Position numbers and translations under genes: made by a program | Shown here: in pieces, positions 6,976-12,912 of the stretch | Numbering within the stretch: the first letter of the stretch is position 1 | Layout: each line of letters starts with the position of its first letter | NCBI GenBank assembly: GCA_016199325.1 | Contig: JACQGW010000399.1 | Coordinates: 1-13,393 of the forward strand | Source of the DNA: Chloroflexota bacterium | GTDB lineage: Bacteria; Chloroflexota; Dehalococcoidia; JACQGW01 | Reading direction: 5' to 3' | Length of the DNA: 13,393 nt | The notes under the pieces: generated by a model | What the model saw: the letters and a program-made list of their open reading frames with translations, nothing else | What the model was told of the DNA's origin: nothing | Database searches by the model: none

Positions 6976-7500
6976 CTATTTGCTTGTTTGGTCAATCTGT
7001 TGCGAGGGATCGAGGCGGTCCGGGGCTGGGATTCTCCTGGGCGTGCTCGCCTCGTAGTCGGGGTACCGTGCTCCCAGCAGGGCAATATCGTTGAGCACAT
7101 GCCAGATCTTGGACTGCATCGAGGGATGGAGCTGTCGGAGGCGAACAGCACCGCCGTCGGGGAAACGAAGCTCGTAGTCCAGGCCGCCGACATGGTAGAC
7201 CGCCACGACATGAATCGCCGTACCGAAGACCAACTGATCCAGGCAGGCCCGCAACACGGATCTATCCGGTGAAGACATGGCGTCGACCATGACAAATACC
7301 TTGACGGTCCCCGGGACAAGGTGAGGGGCTACCAGCAGGATGGATGGCGCTCGGTCATCATAGATGATGATCGAATCGACCGCGGGGAAAGGAATTCCCC
7401 CGGTCTCTTGCTCATCCTCGATTCTTCTCGACCAGATGGCTTCTTCGGGTTCAGCCCTTACACGGATGCCTTGACTCCTTCCCCTGATCTTCGTTACCAT
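6976..7500 (-). CDS. Hypothetical protein of unrecognised family
   Basis: 174 residues from the ATG at 7500; an in-frame ATG at 7551 would add 17 residues and almost touch the divergent helicase start. It looks like a real soluble globular protein. An acidic N-terminal third has EEAIWSRRIEDEQE. Strand-like hydrophobic segments follow (DSIIIYDD, ILLVAPHLV, VKVFVMVDAM, AIHVVAVYHV), then LDYELRFPDGGAVRLRQLH, then WHVLNDIALLGARYPDY, which could be a C-terminal helix. No catalytic signature or membrane segment is visible. Base composition is visibly less GC-rich than in neighbouring genes (roughly mid-50s percent over 7321-7440 by eye), suggesting relaxed constraint or transfer. The AGAGGG before the 7500 ATG is too close to be an ideal ribosome binding site, so the start is uncertain. 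It is divergent from the XPB helicase. Confidence 0.55.
   Translation of the reverse strand: MVTKIRGRSQGIRVRAEPEEAIWSRRIEDEQETGGIPFPAVDSIIIYDDRAPSILLVAPHLVPGTVKVFVMVDAMSSPDRSVLRACLDQLVFGTAIHVVAVYHVGGLDYELRFPDGGAVRLRQLHPSMQSKIWHVLNDIALLGARYPDYEASTPRRIPAPDRLDPSQQIDQTSK
7471..7500 (+). promoter_or_regulatory. Candidate sigma-70-type promoter of the XPB helicase gene
   Basis: TTGACT at 7471-7476 (5 of 6 to the -35 consensus) is followed after 18 bases by TACCAT at 7495-7500 (4 of 6 to the -10 consensus). The predicted start near 7507 gives a leader of about 47 bases to the GTG at 7554. The -10 overlaps one possible start codon of the divergent gene. Confidence 0.35.
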
Positions 7501-7553
7501 TCCCTCTGAGGAAAGCGTCAGCCCGCTGAACACGCCGAGCAGAGGATTCATTC

Positions 7554-9260
7554 GTGCCGTACGACCCATCTAGACCCGTCATCGTCCAGAGCGACCGGAC
7601 GATTCTTCTGGAGGCGGACCACTCCCTGTACGAGGAGGCCCGAGACCAGCTCGTCCGGTTCGCCGAGCTGGAGAAATCGCCCGAGCACGTGCATACGTAC
7701 CGGATCTCGCCGCTCTCCCTCTGGAACGCGGCAGCCACGGGCATGACCGCCGCCGAGATCCTCGATGCGCTGGCCGCCTTCAGCAAGTTCGATCTGCCGG
7801 GCAACGTCCGCACCGAGATCCTCGAGCAGGTCAACCGGTACGGCCGGCTGAAGCTCATCCGCGACGACGGACGCCTGCTTCTGACGGCCGAGGACCCGGC
7901 GCTCATCGCCGAGGTCTGGCACAACCGCAAGCTCCAGCCCTACCTCCTCGCCCAACTGGATGCCCGGCGAATCCTGGTCGATCCCGGCCAGCGCGGGCAC
8001 GTCAAGATGGCGCTGATCCGGCTGGGCTTCCCGCCGGAGGATCTCGCCGGCTACGTCGCCGGCAGCTTCCTGGACATCCGCCTGAGCGAGAAGTCCCGGT
8101 CGGGAGCGCCCTTCACCCTCCGGCAGTACCAGCGCCTGGCCGCCGAGGCGTTCCATCAGGATGGCAGCGTGCGCGGCGGCAGCGGCGTCATCGTGCTCCC
8201 CTGCGGGGCGGGCAAGACGATCGTCGGGCTGGCGGCGATGGGCGCTCTTCGCTGCTCGACGCTCATCCTCTCCTTCAACACCATCGCCGTCCGGCAGTGG
8301 ATCCACGAGATGCTCGACAAGACCAATCTGTCGCCGGCCGAGGTTGGCGAGTACACCGGCGACCGCAAGGAGATCCGTCCGGTCACCGTGACGACGTACC
8401 AGATCCTGACCTACCGCCCCCAGCGGGTCAATCCGGACACCGGCGAGGTCGGCGAGTTCCCCCACTTCGCGCTCTTCAACGAGCGGGACTGGGGCCTGAT
8501 CATCTACGACGAGGTCCATCTCCTGCCGGCGCCGGTCTTTCGGGCGACCGCGGAGATCCAGGCGCGCCGGCGGCTGGGGCTCACAGCGACGCTCGTGCGG
8601 GAGGATGGCCGGGAGACCGACGTGTTCGGGCTGATCGGTCCGAAGAAGTACGATGTGCCGTGGAAGGAGCTGGAGCGCGAGGGCTGGATCGCCACGGCTG
8701 AATGCCATGAGATCCGGCTGGACATGGACGGCGAGCTCCGGATGGCGTACGCCGTCGCCGAAGATCGGGAGAAGTACCGCATCGCCGCTACGAATCCGGG
8801 GAAGCTGGACGTGATTCACGAGCTGGCCGCCCGCCATCGCGACGAGAACGTCCTGGTCATCGGGCAGTACATCGACCAGCTCACGGCGGTGGCGTCCCGT
8901 CTCGGCGCACCGCTCATTACCGGCCAGGCATCCAACCGCGAGCGAGAGAAGCTCTACGGGCGGTTTCGGTCGGGCGACCTGAAGCTCCTGGTCGTCAGCA
9001 AGGTCGCCAACTTCGCGGTCGATCTGCCCGAGGCGAGCGTGGCCATCCAGATCTCGGGGACCTTCGGCAGCCGCCAGGAGGAGGCCCAGCGGCTCGGCCG
9101 GATCCTCCGGCCGAAGCGGGACGGCACCGTCGCCCATTTCTACTCGCTGGTCACGCGCGAAACGCGCGACCAGGACTTCGCCGTCAAGCGCCAGCTCTTC
9201 CTGACCGAGCAGGGCTACCGCTACACGATCGCCGATGCGAGCGAGATCCTGGGCAACTGA
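7554..9260 (+). CDS. DNA repair helicase XPB/Rad25-type (superfamily 2)
   Basis: 568 residues from a GTG at 7554, supported by AGAGGA at 7541-7546 (7-base gap). It is an ATP-driven 3'-5' DNA helicase of the XPB family, expected to act in nucleotide excision repair or transcription-linked DNA opening in the cytoplasm. Residues about 8-130 fit the XPB/Ssl2 N-terminal domain (VIVQSDRTILLEADH, TYRISPLSLWNAAATG). Helicase motifs follow in order: the RQYQRLAAEAF Q-like motif near 190, Walker A PCGAGKT with K221, Walker B DEVH at 319-322, TAT at 344-346 running into the XPB-specific RED at 349-351, IGQY near 440, and QRLGRILR at 512-519. DEVH together with RED is diagnostic of XPB. Length is normal for bacterial members. 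No Bax1-like nuclease partner lies next to it. A MITE-like element starts three bases after the stop. Confidence 0.93.
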   Translation: MPYDPSRPVIVQSDRTILLEADHSLYEEARDQLVRFAELEKSPEHVHTYRISPLSLWNAAATGMTAAEILDALAAFSKFDLPGNVRTEILEQVNRYGRLKLIRDDGRLLLTAEDPALIAEVWHNRKLQPYLLAQLDARRILVDPGQRGHVKMALIRLGFPPEDLAGYVAGSFLDIRLSEKSRSGAPFTLRQYQRLAAEAFHQDGSVRGGSGVIVLPCGAGKTIVGLAAMGALRCSTLILSFNTIAVRQWIHEMLDKTNLSPAEVGEYTGDRKEIRPVTVTTYQILTYRPQRVNPDTGEVGEFPHFALFNERDWGLIIYDEVHLLPAPVFRATAEIQARRRLGLTATLVREDGRETDVFGLIGPKKYDVPWKELEREGWIATAECHEIRLDMDGELRMAYAVAEDREKYRIAATNPGKLDVIHELAARHRDENVLVIGQYIDQLTAVASRLGAPLITGQASNREREKLYGRFRSGDLKLLVVSKVANFAVDLPEASVAIQISGTFGSRQEEAQRLGRILRPKRDGTVAHFYSLVTRETRDQDFAVKRQLFLTEQGYRYTIADASEILGN

Positions 9261-9263
9261 AAC

Positions 9264-9375
9264 TGTCATGAGTCCACTGAAAAAAGCCGGGTCGCGCGTA
9301 TCCGACTGGCGGAAACACTCGGGGAATCGGTGCGTGAACCGCGCCAATGGACCTTTTTTCAGTGGACTCATGACA
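9264..9375. mobile_element. 112-bp MITE-like element with perfect 23-bp terminal inverted repeats
   Basis: The left end 9264-9286 begins TGTCATGAGTCCACTG and continues A6-G. The right end 9353-9375 is its exact reverse complement over 23 bases. The 66-base interior has no coding capacity. The dinucleotide AC precedes the left end (9262-9263) and follows the right end (9376-9377), which may be a 2-bp target duplication or chance. This is the structure of a miniature inverted-repeat element mobilised by a transposase encoded elsewhere; the parent family is not recognised. As RNA it would form a strong stem right after the helicase stop, so it may also limit read-through between convergent genes. 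Confidence 0.8.
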
Positions 9376-9389
9376 ACGGGCGCTCCCCC

Positions 9390-9425
9390 GAGTTCCTATG
9401 AGTTCCTATGAGTTCCTACGAGTTC
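9390..9425. repeat. 10-bp tandem repeat (GAGTTCCTAT, 3.6 copies)
   Basis: Units start at 9390, 9400 and 9410 (the last with one change, C for T), then a partial GAGTTC at 9420. The period matches one DNA turn. It lies between the MITE-like element and the stop of the 46-residue minus-strand gene. It is non-coding. Confidence 0.85.
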
Positions 9426-9441
9426 GCTGCGGCTCCTACCG

Positions 9442-9582
9442 TCAGACCGTCGCCGCGCTCGCCTCCATCAGTGTTGCCTCCGCGATCGGCTCACCCGTGG
9501 GGGCGGCGTCGGCGGGCAGGACCATCCAGCACACGATCAGGCTGAGGAACGCCAGCAGGGCGATGAGCGTCAACGGCTCCAT
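9442..9582 (-). CDS. Small single-pass membrane protein (46 residues)
   Basis: The ATG at 9582 is chosen because a strong GGAGGAGA ribosome binding site ends seven bases before it on the minus strand. Longer in-frame versions run up into the intergenic repeat and are rejected. Residues 3-22 form one hydrophobic helix (LTLIALLAFLSLIVCWMVL). The remaining 24 residues are Ala/Glu/Pro-rich and acidic, ending in AATV. No family is recognised. It lies about 110 bases downstream of amt on the same strand, separated by an intergenic repeat, so it may be read from the amt transcript. It could be a small accessory or regulatory membrane peptide; a short unprocessed leader is an alternative. Confidence 0.5.
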   Translation of the reverse strand: MEPLTLIALLAFLSLIVCWMVLPADAAPTGEPIAEATLMEASAATV

Positions 9583-9621
9583 AGTCGATTCTCCTCCAGA
9601 GTCTTCCTGAGAGTCTTTATT

Positions 9622-9656
9622 CGCGATCTTGGCGATCCTGGCGTCTTGGCGGTTCG
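9622..9656 (-). repeat. Dispersed 9-bp-period intergenic repeat, copy 4
   Basis: On the minus strand it reads CGAACCGCCAAGACGCCAGG and then degenerates to GATCGCCAAGATCGCG. It begins about 36 bases after the amt stop, in the same orientation as amt. Confidence 0.8.
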
Positions 9657-9692
9657 CCGGCTCCGCGCGGTTCAATCCCTGGGCAGGCCGGC

Positions 9693-10928
9693 TCAGTGCT
9701 GATAGGCGAGCTCGCCGTGCTGGGTGCGGTCGAGGCCGAGCACCTCTTCCCGCTCGGCAACGCGCAGGCCGACGGTCAGGTCGATCAGCTTCAGGATGCC
9801 GAACGTGACGACGGCGCTATAAGCGATGACGGCGACGACGGCCATGGCCTGGACCAGTACCTGATTGGGGTTGCCATAGAGCAGCCCGTTGGCGCCGGTC
9901 GGGTTCACCGCCACCGTCGCAAAGATGCCCGTCGCGATGGCTCCCCAGGTGCCGCCGACGCCATGCACGCCGAAGACGTCGAGCGCATCGTCGATGCCGA
10001 ACCGCTCCTTGAGCAGTTGAACGGCCAGGTAGCAGATGCCGCCGGCGCCGAAGCCGATCATGATGGCCGACGGCACTGTCACGAAGCCCGAGGCCGGCGT
10101 GATGGCGACCAGACCGGCGATGGCCCCCGCCGCGGCGCCGAGCACACTCGGTCGGCGCTCGTGGAGCCAGCTCACCGTCATCCAGGTCAGCGCGGCCATC
10201 GCCGCGGCGGTGTTCGTCACGACGAAGGCGCTGACGGCCAGCGCACCGCTCGCAAGCGCCGAACCGGCGTTGAAGCCGAACCAGCCGAACCAGAGCAGCG
10301 AGGCGCCGAGGACCGTCATCGTCGCGTCGTGCGGCTCCATCGACCGCTCGCCGAAGCCGATCCGGCGCCCCAGCACCACGGCGGCAACCAGCGCCGAGAC
10401 GCCGGACGTAATATGGACTACAGTGCCGCCGGCGAAGTCGAGGGTTCCCAGCGCGCGGAGCCAGCCGCCGACGCCCCAGACCCAGTGCGCCACCGGGTCG
10501 TAGACCAACGTCGCCCACAGCAGCGTGAAGATGACGAACGCCTTGAAGCGCTTCCGCTCGGCGAACGCCCCGGTGATGAGCGCGGGCGTGATCACGGCGA
10601 ACATCATCTGGAACACCATGAACGCCTGGTGGGGCACCGTCGCGGCGTAGTCGGCGTTCGGCTCCAGGCCGACGCCGTTCAGCCCGAGCCACTCCAGTCC
10701 ACCGATGATCCCGCCTCGGTCCGGGCCGAATGCCAGGCTATATCCCCAGAGCACCCATTGAACGCTGATCAGGGCGAGAATGAAGAAGCTGTGCATGATG
10801 GTCGAGAGCACGTTTTTCCGCCGGACCAGCCCACCGTAGAAGAAACCGAGCGCCGGTGTCATGAGCATCACCAGCGCAGCCGAGAGCAGCAGCCAGGAGG
10901 TATCGGCCGCGCTTATCGTGGATTCCAT
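9693..10928 (-). CDS. amt: Ammonium transporter (Amt/MEP family)
   Basis: 411 residues from the ATG at 10928, preceded by GGAGG nine bases away on the minus strand. It conducts ammonium/ammonia across the cytoplasmic membrane as a trimer. Evidence includes about eleven hydrophobic segments; the N-terminal [26 protein letters not shown]; the family signature [13 protein letters not shown] with D164 and pore H172; the second pore histidine H322 in [13 protein letters not shown]; and the canonical cytosolic tail [20 protein letters not shown], the part contacted by P-II proteins. Length is typical. An upstream in-frame ATG at 10985 would add a short hydrophobic leader, and is less likely because the SD fits 10928. 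No glnK/glnB gene is adjacent. A repeat and a 46-residue membrane protein gene follow downstream. Confidence 0.95.
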   Translation of the reverse strand: MESTISAADTSWLLLSAALVMLMTPALGFFYGGLVRRKNVLSTIMHSFFILALISVQWVLWGYSLAFGPDRGGIIGGLEWLGLNGVGLEPNADYAATVPHQAFMVFQMMFAVITPALITGAFAERKRFKAFVIFTLLWATLVYDPVAHWVWGVGGWLRALGTLDFAGGTVVHITSGVSALVAAVVLGRRIGFGERSMEPHDATMTVLGASLLWFGWFGFNAGSALASGALAVSAFVVTNTAAAMAALTWMTVSWLHERRPSVLGAAAGAIAGLVAITPASGFVTVPSAIMIGFGAGGICYLAVQLLKERFGIDDALDVFGVHGVGGTWGAIATGIFATVAVNPTGANGLLYGNPNQVLVQAMAVVAVIAYSAVVTFGILKLIDLTVGLRVAEREEVLGLDRTQHGELAYQH

Positions 10929-11211
10929 GCCATCAGCCTCCGTCTGCGCAGGATCGCAAAGCAGGAGCAGGGCCGCCGGCCACATCGACCCGCCTTGAAC
11001 CGCCGGCAGCCTTCTGCCCGTCCTACCTATGACCTGCGAGTACCTTAGCGGCGTGCGAGACCCGCGGCAACGTGCGGTAGCCAGAAAACCTCCCCTGAAG
11101 TTTGTGCGCGGGGCACAAAACGGGAGCTTGCGGACCGCCATGGCATGGCGATGTCATGCCGCGACCGTGAGGGAGCAGGGCTCCTCGATTCCCGGTGGAT
11201 GGACTACCAGT
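10929..11211. other. amt upstream region with two perfect short hairpins
   Basis: This 283-base gap lies between the nucleotidyltransferase stop and the amt start, both minus strand. It holds TTTGTGC/GCACAAA at 11101-11107 and 11113-11119 (7-bp stem, 5-base loop) and GGCATG/CATGCC at 11142-11147 and 11155-11160 (6-bp stem, 7-base loop). Neither is followed by a T-run. They could be operator half-site pairs for amt control or weak 3' structures of the upstream gene. No convincing promoter was found. Confidence 0.35.
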
Positions 11212-12009
11212 CTACCGGCTCGGTCGGCGGCGCCGGTGTTCGCGCACCCGGCGCCCACGCCGCACGTGTTCACGCACGCGGATCTCGCTCGCGCTCTCAC
11301 CGGCCGGTGCCTGATTCGTTCCCGAGAGCTCCGGGGTAGGCGGTGTGGCAGCCTGGAACTCCAGAAGGCCGAGCTGGATCAGGCTCTCGACATCCCTGGC
11401 GGCGTCGGGCAAATACCTCCCGACGACCACGCGCACCTCAGCGAGTGCTGCGTCGTCGGCCCCGCCAAGCATCCGGGTGAGGTCGCCGATGTCCACGCCG
11501 CGGCTGGCTTCCAACTTGAGCAGGACGAGGTACGGCAGCGCGACGATTGGCAGGCCGGCCGGGTCCCGGTTGGGGCGGGCCAGCGCCTCCTCGACCCAGG
11601 CCTCAACCGAATACAGGACGTCAAGCCTTGTCCCATCGGGCAACTGCCACGACGTACCGCCGATACTCAGGCGACCGAGCAGGGTTGCCCCGGCACGGCG
11701 CAACGCCTGCTCCACCTGGGAGGCTTCCGGTGCGGCGACGAGGATGTCGACGTCCTCGGTGGTCCGGGCGGGCATGTAGAGGCTCGTCGCCGTCCCGCCG
11801 ACGACGACGTAGCGCACACCCAGCAGCAGCGCGTTCAGGTCCGGCATGGGACGGACGCTTCGGGAGCGAAGGAAGGCCAGGGTGGACCCGCTCCCCGGCC
11901 GAGTTCGGCGCCGCATGATGTCCAGGTAGACGGCCCGGCGCGCGGCAGCCGATGCACCCGGCGAGGGCCGAGTCGGCTTGTCGGACCATCGGGCGTGCTC
12001 TTCCTGCAT
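11212..12009 (-). CDS. Nucleotidyltransferase-fold protein (AbiEii/DUF6036-like)
   Basis: 265 residues from the ATG at 12009. The core shows the minimal polymerase-beta-type nucleotidyltransferase pattern: RYVVVGGTATSLY (GG at 71-72), TTEDVDILV giving the metal-binding pair D86/D88, a third acidic residue in TRLDVLYS (D130), and then PYLVLLKLEASRGVDIGDLTRML at about 159-181, the lysine-and-aspartate helix typical of this group. Such proteins transfer nucleotides to RNA or protein and are often toxins or antitoxins in two-gene modules, but no HEPN or other obvious partner is adjacent, so a TA role is not supported. Residues 1-60 form a basic helical N-terminal extension. The last roughly 45 residues are Pro/Gly then Arg/His-rich low complexity, encoded by an internal near-duplication. 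A plausible promoter lies at 12040-12068. Confidence 0.75.
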   Translation of the reverse strand: MQEEHARWSDKPTRPSPGASAAARRAVYLDIMRRRTRPGSGSTLAFLRSRSVRPMPDLNALLLGVRYVVVGGTATSLYMPARTTEDVDILVAAPEASQVEQALRRAGATLLGRLSIGGTSWQLPDGTRLDVLYSVEAWVEEALARPNRDPAGLPIVALPYLVLLKLEASRGVDIGDLTRMLGGADDAALAEVRVVVGRYLPDAARDVESLIQLGLLEFQAATPPTPELSGTNQAPAGESASEIRVREHVRRGRRVREHRRRRPSR

Positions 12010-12039
12010 GGACGCCTGCCAGTCATGCTGCTCTCACAA

Positions 12040-12068
12040 CTTGTATCACTCCCGCCTACTTCCTGCAA
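12040..12068 (-). promoter_or_regulatory. Candidate extended -10 promoter of the nucleotidyltransferase gene
   Basis: On the minus strand TTGCAG (12068-12063) is followed by a 17-base spacer and TACAAG (12045-12040), with TG one base upstream of the -10 (TGATACAAG). The -35 match is weak (3 of 6), but the TGn motif and spacing are right. Predicted start is near 12033, a leader of about 24 bases. Confidence 0.35.
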
Positions 12069-12080
12069 GGAGGATACCCG

Positions 12081-12440
12081 TCACGCTCCGGTCATGTACG
12101 CTCGAACCGACAACCCGAAGGTGAAGAGCATCGCCAGCGCGTAGATGAGCGTCCGGCGGCGACCGTGGCTGCCGCTCAGGTAGCTGGTGGCGATGGGGAT
12201 GCCCAGCGCGGCGAAGGTGCCGTAGGCGAGGTGCAGCAGATCGCGGGGGACGAACCCCTGCACCAGGAGGACGACCCCCACGATCACCTGGAGGACGAGC
12301 AGCCCCTCGGCGATGGCGAGCCCGGCGCGGAAGCTGGACCCCAGCTCGCGGCGAAGCGCATAGGCGCCCAGCCCCCAGACGGCCAGGAACAGCAAGTAGG
12401 TGACCGCGGCCGTGCCGACGAAGCGATGGAGCTCCGACAT
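12081..12440 (-). CDS. Small polytopic membrane protein (119 residues, four helices)
   Basis: It starts at the ATG at 12440, five bases after the stop of the gene upstream, which suggests translational coupling; the frame is open further upstream, but only across that gene. Four hydrophobic helices lie at about 7-28, 39-62, 68-88 and 97-114. Histidines sit at the start of helix 1 (ELHRF) and helix 3 (LLHLAYG), and the C-terminus ends FGLSVRAYMTG. This layout resembles uncharacterised conserved membrane proteins seen in Chloroflexota and Actinomycetota; the histidines could bind a cofactor, but no function is established. Confidence 0.7.
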   Translation of the reverse strand: MSELHRFVGTAAVTYLLFLAVWGLGAYALRRELGSSFRAGLAIAEGLLVLQVIVGVVLLVQGFVPRDLLHLAYGTFAALGIPIATSYLSGSHGRRRTLIYALAMLFTFGLSVRAYMTGA

Positions 12441-12445
12441 GGGCG

Positions 12446-12832
12446 CTAGCGGCGACCCCGGCGTCGCTTCTTCTGCTTCCGGGTGAGCGGCGGTGGCGGC
12501 CGGCGCCACCGCCAGAACTTCCACCAGGGCTCCTCAGGCAGCAGGCGCGTGCTCAGCGTAAAGAGCAACGCCAGCTCCAGACTGAATGCCCCGTTGAAGT
12601 CGCCGACGTACCCGGCGGCCGCCGCCGCCGCCGTCAGCAGAATGAGCAATGCCATGGCCGCGGCCACCGCCACCAGCAGCGGCCGGAGCAGCGAGCGAAT
12701 GTCGCTGATGAGCCAGCCCTGGCGCATCCGCAGATACCGGCCCAGCAGCATGCCGAGGACGAACCCGACCACGAGCGAGATCGGCCAGGTCACCCATCCC
12801 GACAGCTCATTCAGTTGCTCGGGCACGTCCAT
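12446..12832 (-). CDS. Membrane protein with basic Trp/Arg/Pro-rich tail (128 residues)
   Basis: It is annotated from the ATG at 12832. A GTG two codons in, at 12826, has a better-spaced GAGGG ribosome binding site and may be the true start. Hydrophobic helices lie at about 12-31 (a glycine-spaced GFVLGMLLGRYLR segment) and 51-75 (very alanine-rich), with a short third at 82-97. The C-terminal 30 residues are WWKFWRWRRPPPP followed by a Lys/Arg cluster, expected in the cytoplasm and possibly binding lipid headgroups or nucleic acid. No family is recognised. It forms a tight two-gene unit with the 119-residue membrane protein downstream. Confidence 0.65.
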   Translation of the reverse strand: MDVPEQLNELSGWVTWPISLVVGFVLGMLLGRYLRMRQGWLISDIRSLLRPLLVAVAAAMALLILLTAAAAAAGYVGDFNGAFSLELALLFTLSTRLLPEEPWWKFWRWRRPPPPLTRKQKKRRRGRR

Positions 12833-12846
12833 CCCTCAACGACCAC

Positions 12847-12902
12847 AACCCCTCAAACCTTTCGCTTTGGCGTCCTTGGCGTCCTGGCGGTTCGTTCTCT
12901 CG
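12847..12902 (-). repeat. Dispersed 9-bp-period intergenic repeat, copy 5 (long form)
   Basis: On the minus strand the core reads GAACCGCCAGGACGCCAAGG. It begins about 18 bases after the hydantoinase B stop and points the same way as that gene. Across about 57 bases it aligns with copy 2 (2017-2073) with only a few differences, showing that the element extends beyond the GCCAAG core to an AACCCC-CAAACC end. Confidence 0.85.
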
Positions 12903-12912
12903 GCAGGCCGCA

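Noticed and set aside
7548..9371. 607-codon minus-strand frame opposite the helicase
   Set aside because: The plus strand holds unmistakable XPB motifs; the antisense protein is low-complexity and its start lies inside the MITE-like element.
9264..9375. Inverted repeat as an ordinary rho-independent terminator of the helicase gene
   Set aside because: The loop is 66 bases and the T-run is inside the stem, not after it; perfect 23-bp ends fit a transposon-derived element better, though termination as a side effect is possible.
9696..11048. 450-codon plus-strand frame opposite amt
   Set aside because: It is very rich in Asp, Arg, Gly and Glu with no hydrophobic core, and is the mirror of a canonical Amt gene.
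11062..11085. Sigma-54-like TGGC...TTGC on the minus strand upstream of amt
   Set aside because: The spacing is two bases too long (GG-N12-GC instead of N10), which abolishes sigma-54 recognition, and the intervening bases do not match.
10929..11141. N-terminal extension of Amt to 10985 or 11141
   Set aside because: The extra residues are basic low complexity, the gene has a properly spaced GGAGG before the 10928 ATG, and family length fits that start.
1901..12902. Dispersed GCCAAG repeats as a CRISPR array
   Set aside because: Copies are kilobases apart, on both strands, without regular spacers and without cas genes.
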